Source: Phytophthora quininea
Lineage: Eukaryota; Oomycota; Peronosporomycetes; Peronosporales; Peronosporaceae
Assembly: GCA_011947345.1 (NCBI GenBank)
Contig: JAAVTG010000620.1
Span: forward strand, 372,001-436,000
Reading direction: 5' to 3'
Length of the DNA: 64,000 bases
Positions within the stretch are counted from its first letter, which is position 1. Every line of letters begins with the position of its first letter. A program made the position numbers and the translations under genes. Positions 10,333 to 22,348 of the stretch are shown here, one piece after another. The notes under the pieces were generated by a model that ran no database searches, had not been told where the DNA came from, and saw only the letters and a program-made list of their open reading frames with translations.

Positions 10333-11455
10333 CTACTTCTCGAGTTGACGCAGCAAACGCTCCACCGGCGACAGACTTGAGTCGCTCGTCAGCACTGCGT
10401 CAAAGTGCTGCAAGTACTGATCCAGCTTGTCTTCTACGCCGTCGTTGAGAATGGCAATGCGCACGATCTCGTCGTCTTCGTAGTCGATTCCGTCGGCCAT
10501 GTTGGCATCCCCCAGTGCGTCTCCCAGCAGCAAAATGTTGTGTCGCTTTTCCAGTTGGCACTGCTTCCAGAAGTCGGTCTCGGTGATGGCACTCGCACTC
10601 TTATTGAGGCTGTGAATGATCTGCCAATGACAACATCAACGCTACCATCAACTCGTTGGATTCCGAGATACTATAGCCGCATTCACTTACCGTGCCGCCA
10701 AAGTCGACAAGTTTACCGCTCTCGTCGAACCGCATCATGTTGGATACGACGTGCACGTTCTTCGGAGGCGTCTTACCAGACTTGGCGTACTCCTTGTTCA
10801 GTACTGCGTGGATCACGTCGTACAGTCCTGCGGAGAAGATGAATGTCGGGACATTCTCGCTCTCCAGCAGCTCGAAAATCTCTGTGAAGCGATCTCGAAA
10901 CGTGACGTCTCTCTCCTCGACCGCCTGGACAACTGCCTCTCTTGTCACCCCATGCTCGATCATGAGGTCGTGCTCTTTCGTCCACCTAGCTCCAGCAAAC
11001 CGTCAGGATATAATCTCTTCGTGACACGTTGTTACTGGGATCTTCCTACCATTCGATGAGATACGGGATCTTCTCTGTCTTGGTGAGATCAGCGGACTGC
11101 TCGATCGGATAGTACGTCTCGAATATCTTGCGGGCAACAGCGTGGGTCTCTTCGTCCAGGATGTCGCTCTCCATGATAATTCCGTGGGAGCTGGGGGCTC
11201 TTTCTCCTGGAGATGAAGTCACGCAGCAAAGGTTAGCTAGCAACTTGGGATTTCCAGATTGTGGCTTCCCCGAACCTGTCGGCTTGAAGGCTGTCGTGAG
11301 GGTGTCGTCGAAGTCAGCGATCACGACGAGTTTGTCTAAGCCGTCGGCAGAAAATTTGTTCCACTTGCTATTGAAGTCGTCTGTACCAATCGAGTTAGCT
11401 AAGGGAGTAATGAAGGATGAAGTTTGACAGCCGCACCTTGGTCTCTGGTGAACAT
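10333..11455 (-). CDS. Cytosolic 5'-nucleotidase III family protein, copy 1 (five exons)
   Basis: HAD-type pyrimidine 5'-nucleotidase (UMPH-1 / cN-III), which dephosphorylates nucleoside monophosphates such as UMP and CMP. Exons on the minus strand: 11455-11437, 11380-11276, 11206-11050, 10985-10691, 10620-10333. The introns are 56, 69, 64 and 70 nt, all GT..AG. The joined frame is intact and gives 287 residues. Motifs: DFDDTLT (nucleophile and acid/base Asp), FSAGLYDVIH, SNMMRF and GDALGDANM (metal-binding acidic motif). The first exon is only 19 nt (MFTRDQ plus one base), a structure shared with both neighbouring paralogues. No targeting sequence is seen. Confidence 0.85.
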
Positions 11456-11734
11456 GATAATGGTATTGAAAATGTTGCGGTGCTGAGCCAACTAGGAAAA
11501 TCGGATTGTTGGCAGCAGAGCCATCGATCTGACCGCTAGCGAGCTGCGCGCGACGCCCCTTTGATTGGTTGTGGGGCTCAAGATCGCCTTCATTTGGTTC
11601 GGTCGTTGCACAAGTTGAATCGATTGCCGTGTGCATTCAGACTGCGGTGATCCACCACGTGTGAATGCGAATTGATATTATTTGGTCTCGGACTAACCAC
11701 AGTATGACGTTGTCCCCAGTAAGGAGACCTCTAC

Positions 11735-12790
11735 TCACTGGCGCAGCCTCTGCAGCAGTAGCTCTAGAGGCGCCAAACTCGAGTCGTTCGTCAGCACCAC
11801 ATCAAAGTGCTGCAGGTACAGATCCAGTTTGTCCGACACGTTTTCGTTGAGAAAGCCCACGCGCACAATCTCGTGCTCTTCAAAGTCCAATCCGTCCGCC
11901 ATGTCGGCATCGCCCAGTGAGTCGCCTAGCAGTAGGATGTTGCGACGTTGGTCGACTCGGCACTTGTTCCAGAAGGATGTTTCGAGCATGGCGGTGGCGT
12001 TCTTGTTGAAGCTGTGGATGAGCTACACGAAGACGACCACAACACAAACCATCAGTGTTAAGAGATTCGCCAGCAACAACCCACTCACCGTGCCATCGAA
12101 ACCAGCGACTAGGCCGCTCTCGTCGAACCTCATCATGTTGGCGATGACGTGAATGTTCTTCGGAGGCGACTTGGCTGGCGTCTTGGCGAACTCTTTGTTC
12201 AGCACTTGGTGGATCACGTCGTACAGTCCGGCGGAGAAGATGAGAGTAGGCACGTTCTCCTGTTCAAGCAGCTGAAAAACCTCCGGAAGTCGGTCACGAA
12301 ACGCGATGTCGCTCTTATCCACCGCATCCTGCATAAACGTCTTGGTCACGCCGTTTTTGATCAGAAGTTCGTGCGTCTTGGTCCATCTGGCAAGAAATGC
12401 ATCAGAGTTAGAGAAGTAATTATCGTCATCTGCTTTCCGTCCTCGCACCCTTCCTCCATGTACGGGATTTTCTCCTCTTTCGTGAGCTCGGACGACTGGC
12501 TGATGGGGTAGAACTTGTCGAACAGCTTCTTGTTGGCGAGAACGGCGTCTAGGCCCAGCTTCTCGTTCTCCATGAGGATGCCATGGGAGCTCGGCGCTCT
12601 CTCACCGGTGGCTGTGAAGGACGTGGTGAGAGTGTAGTCAAAGTCGGCAATCACGAGGAGACTGTCGACACCGTCGGTCGAGAACTTCCTCCACTTGCGC
12701 TCAAACGCATCTACCACAAGCATAGCGACGCATTAGCCCGACAACTGTCACCCTACCCAAAGACGCCCTACCTTGGTCTCTGATGAACAT
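11735..12790 (-). CDS. Cytosolic 5'-nucleotidase III family protein, copy 2 (four exons)
   Basis: Paralogue of the preceding gene. Exons: 12790-12772 (19-nt MFIRDQ exon), 12710-12449, 12386-12089, 12022-11735. The introns are 61, 62 and 66 nt. The frame is intact and gives 288 residues. The copy-1 intron after the FxxTG segment is absent; the sequence reads straight through TATGERAPSSHG. Catalytic motifs DFDYTLT, SAGLYDVIH and GDSLGDADM are kept. It is divergent from copy 3, with only 62 bp between the two start codons, so the pair probably share one promoter. Confidence 0.85.
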
Positions 12791-12852
12791 GTTGGCAGTG
12801 TGTGATCGACTCCCCCGTGATTGGCTCTCAACCGCCAATTTCTACCCTCAGC
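12791..12852. promoter_or_regulatory. Compact bidirectional promoter between two 5'-nucleotidase genes
   Basis: 62 bp separate the ATG of copy 2 (12790, minus) from the likely ATG of copy 3 (12853, plus). The interval holds GATTGG and CCAAT boxes in opposite orientation, and GCTCTCAACCGCCAATTTC (12824-12842), which contains the CAWTTT part of the oomycete initiator. Shared control of the two genes is inferred. Confidence 0.5.
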
Positions 12853-14020
12853 ATGACAATGTCCTGGCGACTCTCTCGCTCGGTGCTGCCGCTCTGCTCG
12901 GCTACGTGGCTGTCCGTCTTGGTCTCTCGGTCGTTTGCTGCCTGCTCTGGTGCAGACACCAATGCGTCCAAGCCGTCGATTCAGGCGCACTCGTACAGTG
13001 ATGGTCACCAACGTCGAGCCCCTCGGATGATTATCGGAGACCCTGGTAGGAAACTGTTAAAAGCCAAAGACTTCAAAGCTTATTGATCGACTCACGATCT
13101 GTTGCTGCTGTTGCAATCGCCAGACGAGTTCGCTCGGAAGGTGAGGAAGTTCACCAAGGACGGAGCAGACCAGCTGCTGATAATTGCCGACTTCGATCGG
13201 ACTCTGACTCCTTACTACAAGCAACGCAGCGACCCCAAAACTCCCCGCAGCAAGAGAGCAGTAGTCATGGACTGCTCATGACCAGCAGTGTGCTGCAACC
13301 CCAAGTCTGCGCCGGAGAGCAAGAACTCTTCGCTCGCTTCTACCCCGTCGAGATGTCGCCAACGCTCTCGGCTCAAGAGAAATTGCCCTTCATGGAGCAG
13401 TGGTGGAATAGTGCGCACCAGTTGCTGATCGACTACAAGCTCACCAAACAGCAGGTGACGCAGGCGGTGACGTTGGGGTCGCTGAGTTTCCGTCCAGGCT
13501 TTCACGCTCTCTTCAAATTGCTGCAAGCCCAGCAAGTTCCGACGCTCGTCTTCTCCGCGGGTCTCTACGACGTCATCCATGCAGCGTTGGAGCAGGAGTT
13601 TGCTGCCGAGAGTAAGCGCAATGGTGTCCGCTCCAAAGACCAGAAGAAATTCACCCTAGCAACGTTCACGTCGTGTCCAACATGATGCGGTTCGATTCTG
13701 AGGGCGTGATCGAAGACTTTGAAGGCGCCTTGATCCACTCGCTCAACAAGACGGCGGAGGTGCTACTAAACTCTTCCTTCTGGCAGGACTGCCAGTTGGA
13801 AAAGCGACGTAATGTGCTGCTGCTGGGGGATTCAAGAGGAGACGTGAAAATGTCGGAAGGTCTGAAGGCTGACGAAGTGATCCGCATTGGATTCCTCAAC
13901 GTGCACGTGGACGAATCTCTGGACGAGTACTTGGACCTCTACGATGTAGTCATCACCAACGACGGCAGTTTGACCTCCGTTGAGCTGCTGCTCGAACAGA
14001 TCATGGCGAAGCCCAGTTGA
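12853..14020 (+). CDS. 5'-nucleotidase III family protein, copy 3, with probable mitochondrial presequence
   Basis: Third and most divergent paralogue. The 19-nt exon equivalent to the first exon of copies 1 and 2 (MIIGDP, 13027-13045) here continues an upstream open frame from 12853. That frame adds about 58 residues beginning MTMSWRLSRSVLP: Arg/Ser-rich with no acidic residue in the first 30, typical of mitochondrial import. One intron remains (13046-13123, 78 nt); the other introns of copies 1 and 2 are missing. Motifs DFDRTLT, FSAGLYDVIH and GDSRGDVKM are present. Two frame breaks, each one missing base, lie between 13192 and 13265 and near 13656 (ACCC run). The corrected length is about 363 residues. 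It could instead start at 13027 and be cytosolic. Confidence 0.75.
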
Positions 14021-14126
14021 AGTTGATGCAGCCATCTCTACGTAGACTTGGTTTTACTAATCGATACAATTGTCAAGTGATGCTTTATTTAAAATTTTCA
14101 ATAAAAATATCCTCCCTAGTAAAAAG

Positions 14127-15003
14127 ATGACGGCGAATCTCGAGGCGATTGACAGGGAGGCACAGGTGCTACGCGCGGCGGTGGACGGTAACCAAGTGGC
14201 GGAGGCGACTACACTTCTCTCCCAGCTCAAGGTACGCGCAATCCCCGCGCGTTTCCGGCCTCTAGAGGCTGCATAATATCGCTAACTCGTCGCGCCTATT
14301 TTTTATATTTTAGATCGCACTGACGACGCTGCCGGCGCTTCCTCCGTGCGGAGTTGAGTCCCCCACCGCCAAACAGGAGCTGGAGCTTGCTCGTCATGTG
14401 CTGGAGAGCGCCACACTGCTGAGTATTCTGAAGGAGGACATGACGGCCTTCGAGCGCAGTATGATCCAGCTCAAGGTCTTCTACCACAGCGGCCTGCAGC
14501 CGTCGCCACTGCACTTCCCGATCCTGGGCACGAGGCTGCTGCAGCTTTTGGTGGAAAACCGCATGGGTGAATTCCACAACGAGCTGGAGCTGCTGCCAGA
14601 ACAGAGCCGCGAGGAGCCCAACATTGCCTTCGCAGTCAAATTGGAGCAGTACCTGATGGAAGGCACGTACAACAAGGTGCTGGAGGCGCGCTCCAACGTT
14701 CCCAACCCCTTCTTCCGCTTCTTTCTGTCGCAGTTGCTGCAGACAGTGCGCGAGAACATCGCGGACTGCGCCGAGGTGGCCTACCAATGCCTGACGCTAA
14801 AAGACGCCCAGCAGATGCTCATCTTTGACTCGGTCAGCGACTTGAACACGTACATCCAGGACGAGAAGCCCGACTGGGTCGTGCGTGAAGGACGCGTGTG
14901 GTTCAAGGCCCCCGAGACGTCGCTGGGAGCGTCAGACATCCCGTCGCTGAGACTCGTGGGCGAGACGCTCGCGTACGCGACCGAGTTGGACCGCATCGTA
15001 TAA
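14127..15003 (+). CDS. RPN12: 26S proteasome regulatory subunit Rpn12 (PSMD8)
   Basis: Lid subunit of the 19S regulatory particle, acting in the cytosol and nucleus. Exon 1 is 14127-14231 and exon 2 is 14314-15003, with an 82-nt intron between QLK and IALTTL. The joined frame is intact at 264 residues, normal for Rpn12. The family-typical core includes FERSMIQLKVFY, LLVENRMGEFHNELELL and EQYLMEGTYNKVL, then a C-terminal CSN8/PSMD8/EIF3K-type PCI region ending ATELDRIV. A second lid subunit (Rpn7) lies at 35264. The upstream sequence is AT-rich with no clear initiator. Confidence 0.93.
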
Positions 15004-15196
15004 ACAGAGTGGACTTTGCTAACAGGAATGCAGGCAACGACACTAAACTACTCACGAGCGATCTTTGGAATTTCGGTTAACCACAACGTCATCGATTCGT
15101 AACATATTTCTGCTGTTTGCTGCCACGGAGAAGGGGCGATGCTTTGGCACATTCTTACTGGACTCGGGCTCCATTTCTCCACTGAGACGATCGCTC

Positions 15197-16788
15197 TTAC
15201 TGATAGACATATTTCCTGGCAGCCTTGGTCTCTCGACGCTTCTTGGCCAAAGACGGCGGCTCGACACCAAGCACCTTGTCCAACCACAAAGCCGTTTTGG
15301 ACGGTAGTGTGGAGCGCGCCTCCCACACGGGCATTTCCTGATTAATCCACTGGACCATGTAAATAATTTCCTTCGTCCCAGTGGTCACGTTGGTCACCAC
15401 CTTGCGCTCATGGTACGTCTTGATCTGATACTGGCAGGCGCGCTTGGCTCGCTCGCGCTCTCGGAACATTTGGATCAGTCGCTGCGGGATGTTCTCGTCG
15501 GGCTCCCACGTCAGTTCGTCGTAGCCGTCCCACTTGACGAGATATAAATCTGCTTCTTTCGGACGTCGGACGCCAGCGGACAGCAACGATCTCCCTTCCT
15601 TGACACACAAAATAGCCTCCACCACATACACATCCTCCTCGTTCAGGTCAAACAGATCGTTGTCTTCATCAGTAGAAGACTCATGCCCCTTGGTCTCCTC
15701 TTCGCTGTCTTCTCTTCCGCCTCTTCCTCCTCCTCTTCATCACTGTCGTCTAAGACGATCGCTGACGACGAAGATCTGCCTGTTTTGGCAGGTTTGTCCT
15801 TGTACGACAAATACTTGGTCTCTGAATCCCCTGAAATCACCTTGTCTGCTCGGATCTTGGACACCACTTCATTCAACGCCTGCTTGGTCGTTGTGGGGCC
15901 TTTTCTTCCTTCTTGACCGTCTCCTTCGTTTTCTTTTTCTTCGGTGTTTGCTTTTATTACGAGTCTTCTTCTTTTCCCCACGCGGCGGACTATCATACAG
16001 CTCTGGCATGTATTCGGCCTCGTCCGAATCCGAGTACCCTCCCCATACTCCATCTCTTCGTCGTCGTCGTCGTCTGCCGCACGTCGTTTCTCCATTTTCT
16101 CTTCCTATTGCGTCGCTCCGACTCCAGCACGTCATCCAACGAATCCAGCGATCGTTTGCGACTCAGAGAGGGCTTCTTTGAGGCCTTCCTCTTGGCTAGG
16201 ATCGCTAGCAGATCTGTCAGCTCCTTGGACGCGCCTCCATTGCCCCCTGGTCCAGCTCCAGCCACTTGACAATCACCCGATATTTGTTAGACCCGTAAAC
16301 TAGATCTTTACACATGGAGATCCGCCTGATCTTCTTGAGCAAATGGGCGTCGTATGAGTCAGCAGGAAGTTCCTCTTTGGCGCTGACGGAACTCTCGCTC
16401 TTGACTTGCCGTGGAGACTTTGGCATCTTTTTCTCTTTCTTGACCTTAAGGGGTTTGGCCTCTTTCTTCTTCGGTTTCAGTTTGCTTTTCTGCTTGGGCT
16501 TGTCCTCCTCCTGCTGCTGCTTCGTCTTCTTCTTGTCCTTTTGCTTGTCTTTGAGATTTTTCTTCTTCTTGAGCCTGCGCTTGGCCATCATCCCTTTGCG
16601 CTTCTCGTAGGACGTCGAGATGTTAGCCCACGTCGTGGAGAGAGACTGCTCTTCAGTATGCAGCTTGACGCACGCAGGCAGCGGCATCATCTCGTGCGGC
16701 ACCTTTTGGCCATGACGTGGTCCACTCCCAACTGGAGCGTGTGGTACAGAGCATAGCTCTTGTGGCGCGCCGGGGAGTCCTGCGCCAT
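15197..16788 (-). CDS. Chromodomain protein with long acidic/basic linker (seven frame breaks)
   Basis: The start MAQDSPARHKSYALY leads into a Lys-rich low-complexity region (KKKKNLKDKQKDKK), an acidic tract, and then a chromodomain near the C-terminus: VEAILCVKEG, LYLVKWDGYDELTWEPDENI. A second chromo-like unit follows (IIYMVQWINQEMPVWEARSTL). The aromatic pair and TWEP motif suggest binding of methylated lysine on histones, hence a nuclear chromatin role. The frame is broken near 16707, 16250, 16100, 16045, 15950, 15890 and 15710. Each break is one missing base, mostly in A or G runs. With these restored the length is 532 residues and divisible by three. The exact class (HP1-like or other) is unclear. 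Confidence 0.75.
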
Positions 16789-17074
16789 GGTAGGACAGAG
16801 CAGCGGCGTCCTGACTAGCACGTGGCTGTGTGGAAGGGTCTGGGGACGTCAACAGACAGAGAGAGCGGCTCGGAGGATCTCGAAGCGCCGGCGTTGACAG
16901 CCTGATGGAAGAAATGGTGGTTAGAATCAAATCGATTTGTTTTACTTGGATGTATTATGTGATCAAATATCTTATTCAGTATCATATACATACTGAAACC
17001 AAGCGTAGAAAACGTAAAGTTTACTTCGTTCTAAAAAAAAAGAACGATGCCCTGTGCTCGCGGCCACATGTCTA

Positions 17075-17422
17075 TTAGACCTTGCAGGTGTGGATGTAGC
17101 AGATGCGTCCGTCGTCGTCGAAGGAGAAGAGAGACTTGACCGAGATCGGGATGTAGAAGATCTTGACCACTCCGCGCACGACCACGTGCTCGTCGTCGCC
17201 GTCCTCGACGGTTGGAGCCTCCCACTTGCCCTCGATCTTGGTCTTCTCCAGATAGATCTGGAACTGCTGCTTGCCTTGGTAGCTGCCGTCACGCTGACTG
17301 TAGAACTGGATGTCGTCGCTCACGAGTTGCAGCGTCTCCTTGATGCGCTTCTCCAGTCGCAGCGCCACGTACTGTGTCACCGTGTCCATATTCTCCTGCG
17401 TGACGGTCGAGGCGACGCCCAT
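17075..17422 (-). CDS. Small conserved protein, NTF2-like fold (tentative)
   Basis: Intact 115-residue frame: an N-terminal helical part (TQENMDTVTQYVALRLEKRIKE), then alternating hydrophobic strands ending VVKIFYIPISVKSLFSF and GRICYIHTCKV. The size and helix-then-sheet layout resemble SnoaL/NTF2-like proteins, in which such strands form a cone-shaped pocket. No catalytic residues can be assigned. Codon use is strongly G/C-ending, which supports a real gene. Confidence 0.55.
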   Translation of the reverse strand: MGVASTVTQENMDTVTQYVALRLEKRIKETLQLVSDDIQFYSQRDGSYQGKQQFQIYLEKTKIEGKWEAPTVEDGDDEHVVVRGVVKIFYIPISVKSLFSFDDDGRICYIHTCKV

Positions 17423-18111
17423 TGCTCTGTCAACTGGTGGAAGACTTGAGCGGGAGAACGCAGGTTGAGAAGTAAAGCGACGGTATTGCCTCTCTCTCGC
17501 TCGGCAGCGGCGTGAGGACCCCGGACCAGACTTGTGATCAACTTCAACTTGCATCCAAAAGCTTTGGTCTTCCTCGGCAAACTGACATGATTAGTCCGAC
17601 AAACAACATCTTCTACCTCTTCCAGTCGACCGTCAAGTTCTTCCACTTCATCGTTGCCAAGGCGTTAGACTCGTTCTTGGCTCGATTTCAATTTGTACAT
17701 CTTGGTTTTGTTATTGATTACTTGTAAAGTGACTCGTTCACGACAGGAAGCAGCTAGTGGGAAGTCCGCACACGAGCTTGGCACGACAACGAGCAGCAAC
17801 GGCCACTTTCTGTATTCTTCTGTGTTTTGTGGAGTGAGCTCCAACTTCTACCTTTACAGATATATACTCGTAGTGGATAAACCCAGTAGGACAAACTCCA
17901 CCACTCATGTGGGAAAACCTCCGGCACTTCAGCTGCCATCATGGGATACGATGCACATTACCTCTTCTTCCAGCACCAACAGTGACGATCAGCATAATTT
18001 ACAACATGATTAAAGCCACCTGTCAAACCTGTCCTGCGTCATAATACAAATGTCAAGTACAACAAAACGATCCTGGCTCCTACCCGCCCAGTACATCATC
18101 ACTTGACGAAA
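17423..18111. other. Intergenic region without a supported gene
   Basis: About 690 bp between two gene starts (NTF2-like gene on minus, amino-acid transporter on plus). Short frames on both strands lack G/C-ending codon bias and similarity to anything known to me. A long acidic frame on the minus strand near 17550-17650 (LDGRLEEVEDVV) might be debris of an exon, but nothing supports it. Confidence 0.5.
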
Positions 18112-19670
18112 ATGGCTGACGTCGTGTCGCGACCGTCGCTGCAGGTGCCGGAGCTCGAGTCCGTGGCGCTCGATAGCCCCACGGACACGTGCTCCACTTC
18201 CTCCACCTTCAGTGTCAAGGTGCACGCGGAGCAGAGCAGCAGACACGCGGACGGCAAGCACCTCGAGAGTCCGGAGCTGCACGAGCACACGGAAGCTTCG
18301 CTTCATCTCACTTCGTACGTCACTTTATACTAATGGGCGGAGAAAAAGAATATTTCTAACTGGCCATTTCTGTTGCTATAGCGACCTCAAGACGTTCGTG
18401 AATACTTGTATCGCCTTTTGGGATCGGGAGTCTTAGGACTTCCGTACGCTTTCCGCAAATGCGGCGTCTTGGTATGACTTTGTTTTCTATTTTATGATAA
18501 ATCTATACTGACATTTACTATTCTTGCCAGTTGGGAGTGGTGACGTTGGTGGTGGTGGCCGCCGTCAGCACATACGCCATGACGCTGGTGGTGCAGTGCA
18601 AGTACAAGTTGAAGCAGAAGGGCAAGAACGTCACCAAGTACGGCGAAATCGGGTACTTTGCCATGGGACCCTTGGGCTCCGTCCTCGTCAACAGCGCGCT
18701 CGTGATCTCGCAGACGGGCTTCTGCATCGCCTACTTGATCTTCATCGCCACCAACGCCCACAAGTTCCTGGACGTGTCCAAGGGGCTGGTGGTGTCTGTG
18801 TGTGTCCCGCCGCTCATCGGCTTCTCACTGCTCAAACGCATGAAGGAGCTGGCCTACGTCGCCGTACTTGCCGACTTCATGTGCATCCTCGGGCTGCTGG
18901 TGGTGCTCAATATCGATCTGAGCTACATGGAGTACGACCACGACGACATTGAGGTGCTGGGCGTCGTGTCGAGTGTGCCCTTCTTCTTCGGCGTGGCCAG
19001 CTACTGCTTCGAAGGCGTGGGGATGGTGCTGCCCCTGGAGAACTCGATGCAGAACAAGCGCAACTTCACACCCATTTTAGTCTGCACCGTCGTGATCATC
19101 ACGTCGCTTTATGCCACGTTTGGCATCTGCGGCTACTTTGCCTTTGGAGACTCGACGGACGCAGTCATCACGCTCAACTTTGAAGGCGGCGATCTGGTTA
19201 CGCTGGTCAAGGTGTTCCTGTGCCTGGGGCTGTTCTTCACGTACCCCGTGATGCTGTTCCCAGTGTTCGAAGTGCTGCACCCAATGCTGACTTGCGGCAA
19301 CAAGAACGAGAACCCGGCGACCACCGAGAAGAAATCTGTCCTCGTCCGAGCAGGAGTTGTCTTGTTCACGGCGCTAATTGCTGCTGAAGTGCCAGGTAAG
19401 AAATCGTCACGGATTTGTCTCTCTTGAATGGGCTGAGCTAAGTCTCTTACGTTGGCTTCAGATTTTGGCCAGTTCATCTCGTTCATCGGCTCGACGTGCT
19501 GCTCGCTGCTCGCGTTCATCCTGCCGGCGTTCTTCCACTTGTGTCTCTTTAAGGACGATCCTGTGACGATCGGAAAGCGACTACACCAAATGTTCCTGTG
19601 CGGGATGATGACGTTGGGGTTCACCATGCTTGGAGCTGCCGTCGTCACTGCCGTCACCAGTGTATTCTAA
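18112..19670 (+). CDS. Amino acid/auxin permease (AAAP) family transporter
   Basis: Multi-pass transporter of about 455 residues, predicted to move amino acids with protons across the plasma or vacuolar membrane. Exons: 18112-18314, 18382-18471, 18531-19395, 19462-19670; introns 67, 59 and 66 nt. The first transmembrane segment carries the family signature GSGVLGLPYAF. Later segments include VSSVPFFFGVASYCFEG and FGICGYFAFGDST, typical of AAAP proteins. A hydrophilic N-terminus of about 65 residues precedes TM1. In exon 2 one T is missing near 18417 (GCCTTTTGGG should encode AFLG); otherwise the frame is intact. The specific substrate cannot be told. Confidence 0.88.
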
Positions 19671-19804
19671 ACCATCGGTATGTGTGCGATGCGGTGTCAG
19701 CTCAATTCAGTGTTACTTGTGATCAGTACGAATACGTTCTACACTAACGAAGAAAAATACATAGATTCATTCAACATCGACTACTTACTTTCTCTTTTCG
19801 ACTA

Positions 19805-22331
19805 CTAGCACTCTGCAGCTAGCAAACACCTCTTGTCCCAGCGCTTGGTGTAGTAGGCGTTCAGACGGCGGCCACGGTTTCGCCAAGTCGTCCACTTCGC
19901 TTTCTCGGTGCGGTTGAGTGCTGGGAACAAGTCCGTGGCCATGTCGTGGTCCGTGTCGGCATTGTGGAGCAGAACCGAGTTCGAATACTCGTCGTAGCGG
20001 AGACGTTGATGGCCACGCACCACCGACATCTTCCGGCTCGGGTTGTTGCTGTACACGACTCGCTCTCCGAACGTGACGTTGCGTTTGAGTGACCGACCCA
20101 CGCCGTCCTGCAGAAACCCTCCGTCCGGCACGCCAGTGATGTCTGCGAGCGTGTTCAGGATGTCGTACTGCTCCACGGCGTCGTGGATCATGAGACCGAC
20201 GGCATCGCCCAGTCGTCCTTCAGCGATAATTGTGCTGGCCACGCGAGTCACCGACGTATCTCTCGCTTCTGGAACGTCGAGGCCAAACTCCGGAGCCTGA
20301 CCGTGATCACCTACGATGACGACGATGGTGTCGTTGAGGATACTTTCGTTGGCCATTCGATCCAAAAACTTGCCGAGCTCCATGTCGGTGAAGTGGCGCA
20401 TCTCGAGATAGTCCTTCATCACGTCCGCGTACTCTTCGCCCTCGTACAGATCCGAGAAGTCAGGCTTTTGGCGTTCGCGTACCATTTAGGTCTGGCCTTG
20501 AACGGCGTGTGGCTCGAGATCGTGTAGTGCGTGAGGAAGAGCGGTTTCTTGGGTTCCCCGTTGGCGACTCGGTCACTCTGCTCCTTGGTCTTGTTGATCA
20601 ACAGGTTGCCCAGTAGCTCGAAACTCAAGTCGTCGTGGACACCCCAGTTGAAGCCTCGCCGATCGCCGGCATACCATTGATCGCTACCAATCCCCAGGTC
20701 GCTCTCGGCGAGTTTCATCATTTCGTTCCGACTCAGCACCATCTCGAATCCATGGGAAGGCAGGAACTTGTCCCAGTCGTCGTAGTCGGTCTTGCAGCCG
20801 GTCGCGAAGAACGGCTCGTAGCCTTTGGCCTTGAAGAGCTGCGGCAGACCAGAGAGCTCCACGTCTTCCTTGCCGCCAGTCATCCCAGAGTCCGCCACGC
20901 TGTCGTACGGCAGTTGCGCGAACAGCAAACTCTCGACGGATCGACTGGTGCGCCAACTCGACCACATATTGCTGAACGCCACGCCTCGCTTGGCCCACCG
21001 GTCGAAGTTGGGGGTCACGGTGAGGTTGGAGCCTTTAAAGAGGTTGGACGGGTCTTCGTCCCCCACGAGGTAGTGCGAGTCGTGGAAGCGGAACGACTCG
21101 ACCACGATGAGCAACACGTTGGGAGGGTTGTCGTTTGAGACGTTGACGTCGAAGGCGAGGTCTCCGTGGAAACCTTTGGTGCGTCGGTAGAGTGAATCGT
21201 TTCGGAAGAGCTCGTAGTCCTCTGTAGCCGAGTGGATGTAGATGTTGGCCGATTCGATGCTGCCGTCCGCAGTCGATGGCGCAAATCCTAGACCTGTTAC
21301 CCGTATACCTCGTACAAACAGCTCGTTCAGCGTTGCATTCAAGGCCGAGTACGCCACTAGTGACGAGCTGGCATGACTTATCGCTAACACGACAGCGGGC
21401 ACAGCCACGAGAGTGATGGCCAGGATAATTGTTAGGATGCAAACTCGGCAGACGAAAACCCGATTCAGGCGACTTTGCTTTGGCGTAATGATGGATTCGT
21501 CATGAGTCATCCCGCTGAAACTCGTGTGCTTGGGGGTTGTCGTTCGCGAATCTCCATCGGTCTCTCCGAGCTCCAACATCGCATCGTTATGGTTTGGATT
21601 AGCGCTCGTTTGCAGGTTCTTGCTACCACCAGCCGCCAAAGCCCGTGAAAACATGATACGCGCCATTGAATCTGCAGGGCTCCACCTTGATAGATCTGCC
21701 CAGGACGTCCACACCCGAATTGTAGCGAAGACCGTGGCCACGATCGCTACCGCTACCACATTCGCATACGCTTCGTGCAGTTCTGACTTTGAGATGGCAG
21801 CTGCACTAGCGTTGTCCTTCTCGTGGATAGCCATTTGAACGAGCTCAAAGGTGAAGCGCATATCTCGAAGGCGCACCAACAGCAAGTCGGCCACAAAGGC
21901 CCCAACGTGGCCACCAAAAGTACCCACGACGCGAAAAAGTTTACGACACCGCCAACAACGCTGACAACTCGACTGTGGTGATCAGTGATGCAATCGCTTA
22001 TCCCCTTCTTGACGATGTCGAAAGCCCATAATGAGACGACAAGGTACGTTGCACACACAACGTCCTCGATAAATCCAAGACCCAATGCGCCAGCTTGTAT
22101 TGCTGCCGTGCAGTCCTTCTGAGTCCCGTACATTGTGATTAAATGGTCGAGAGCTGCCCACCGATAGATGAAAAATACCAAGAGCACATTGACGTAAGTG
22201 AAGACCCATTCGAGCCACCGAAAAGTCCACACCTTAGCGATTTTGAGGCGCTCCAATATGTCACGGAATTTTCCCCGTTTCGGAGCCTCCTCGCGCTCTC
22301 GAGTTTCCTCCGTCACCATTGCATCGTTCAT
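19805..22331 (-). CDS. LtaS-like membrane protein 2
   Basis: Paralogue of the gene at 6541, about 842 residues after restoring two missing bases (near 21895, CCTTT run before GTGGCCGAC; and near 20465, AAAA run before PDF). Five N-terminal hydrophobic segments precede a catalytic domain with IVVESFRF, WRTSRSVES, HYTISSHTPF and IVGDHGQAP, so all expected metal and nucleophile positions are kept. It has a longer polar loop between TM4 and TM5 than copy 1, containing TTTPKHTSFSG and similar Ser/Thr-rich sequence. Large stretches are identical to copy 1, implying a recent duplication or gene conversion. The C-terminus ends in a Cys-containing AA-E-C. Confidence 0.85.
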
Positions 22332-22334
22332 GGC

Positions 22335-22348
22335 AAATTTGAGTGTGA
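22335..22348 (-). promoter_or_regulatory. Initiator of LtaS-like gene 2
   Basis: On the minus strand TCACACTCAAATTT matches TCAYTYYNCAWTTT at 12 of 14 positions and is followed by GCC. It lies only about 15 nt before the ATG at 22331. Confidence 0.6.

Noticed and set aside
10270..10335. Minus-strand GTGGTTCGAGCCCACC resembles a tRNA T-arm
   Set aside because: The T-stem has a mismatch, no acceptor stem or plausible anticodon loop can be paired, and the 5' part would lie inside the end of the 5'-nucleotidase gene. At most it is a relic of a tRNA-derived repeat.
17512..17727. Plus-strand frame ending FHFIVAKALDSFLARFQF
   Set aside because: Short, with no initiator, no homology I recognise and no third-position G/C bias.
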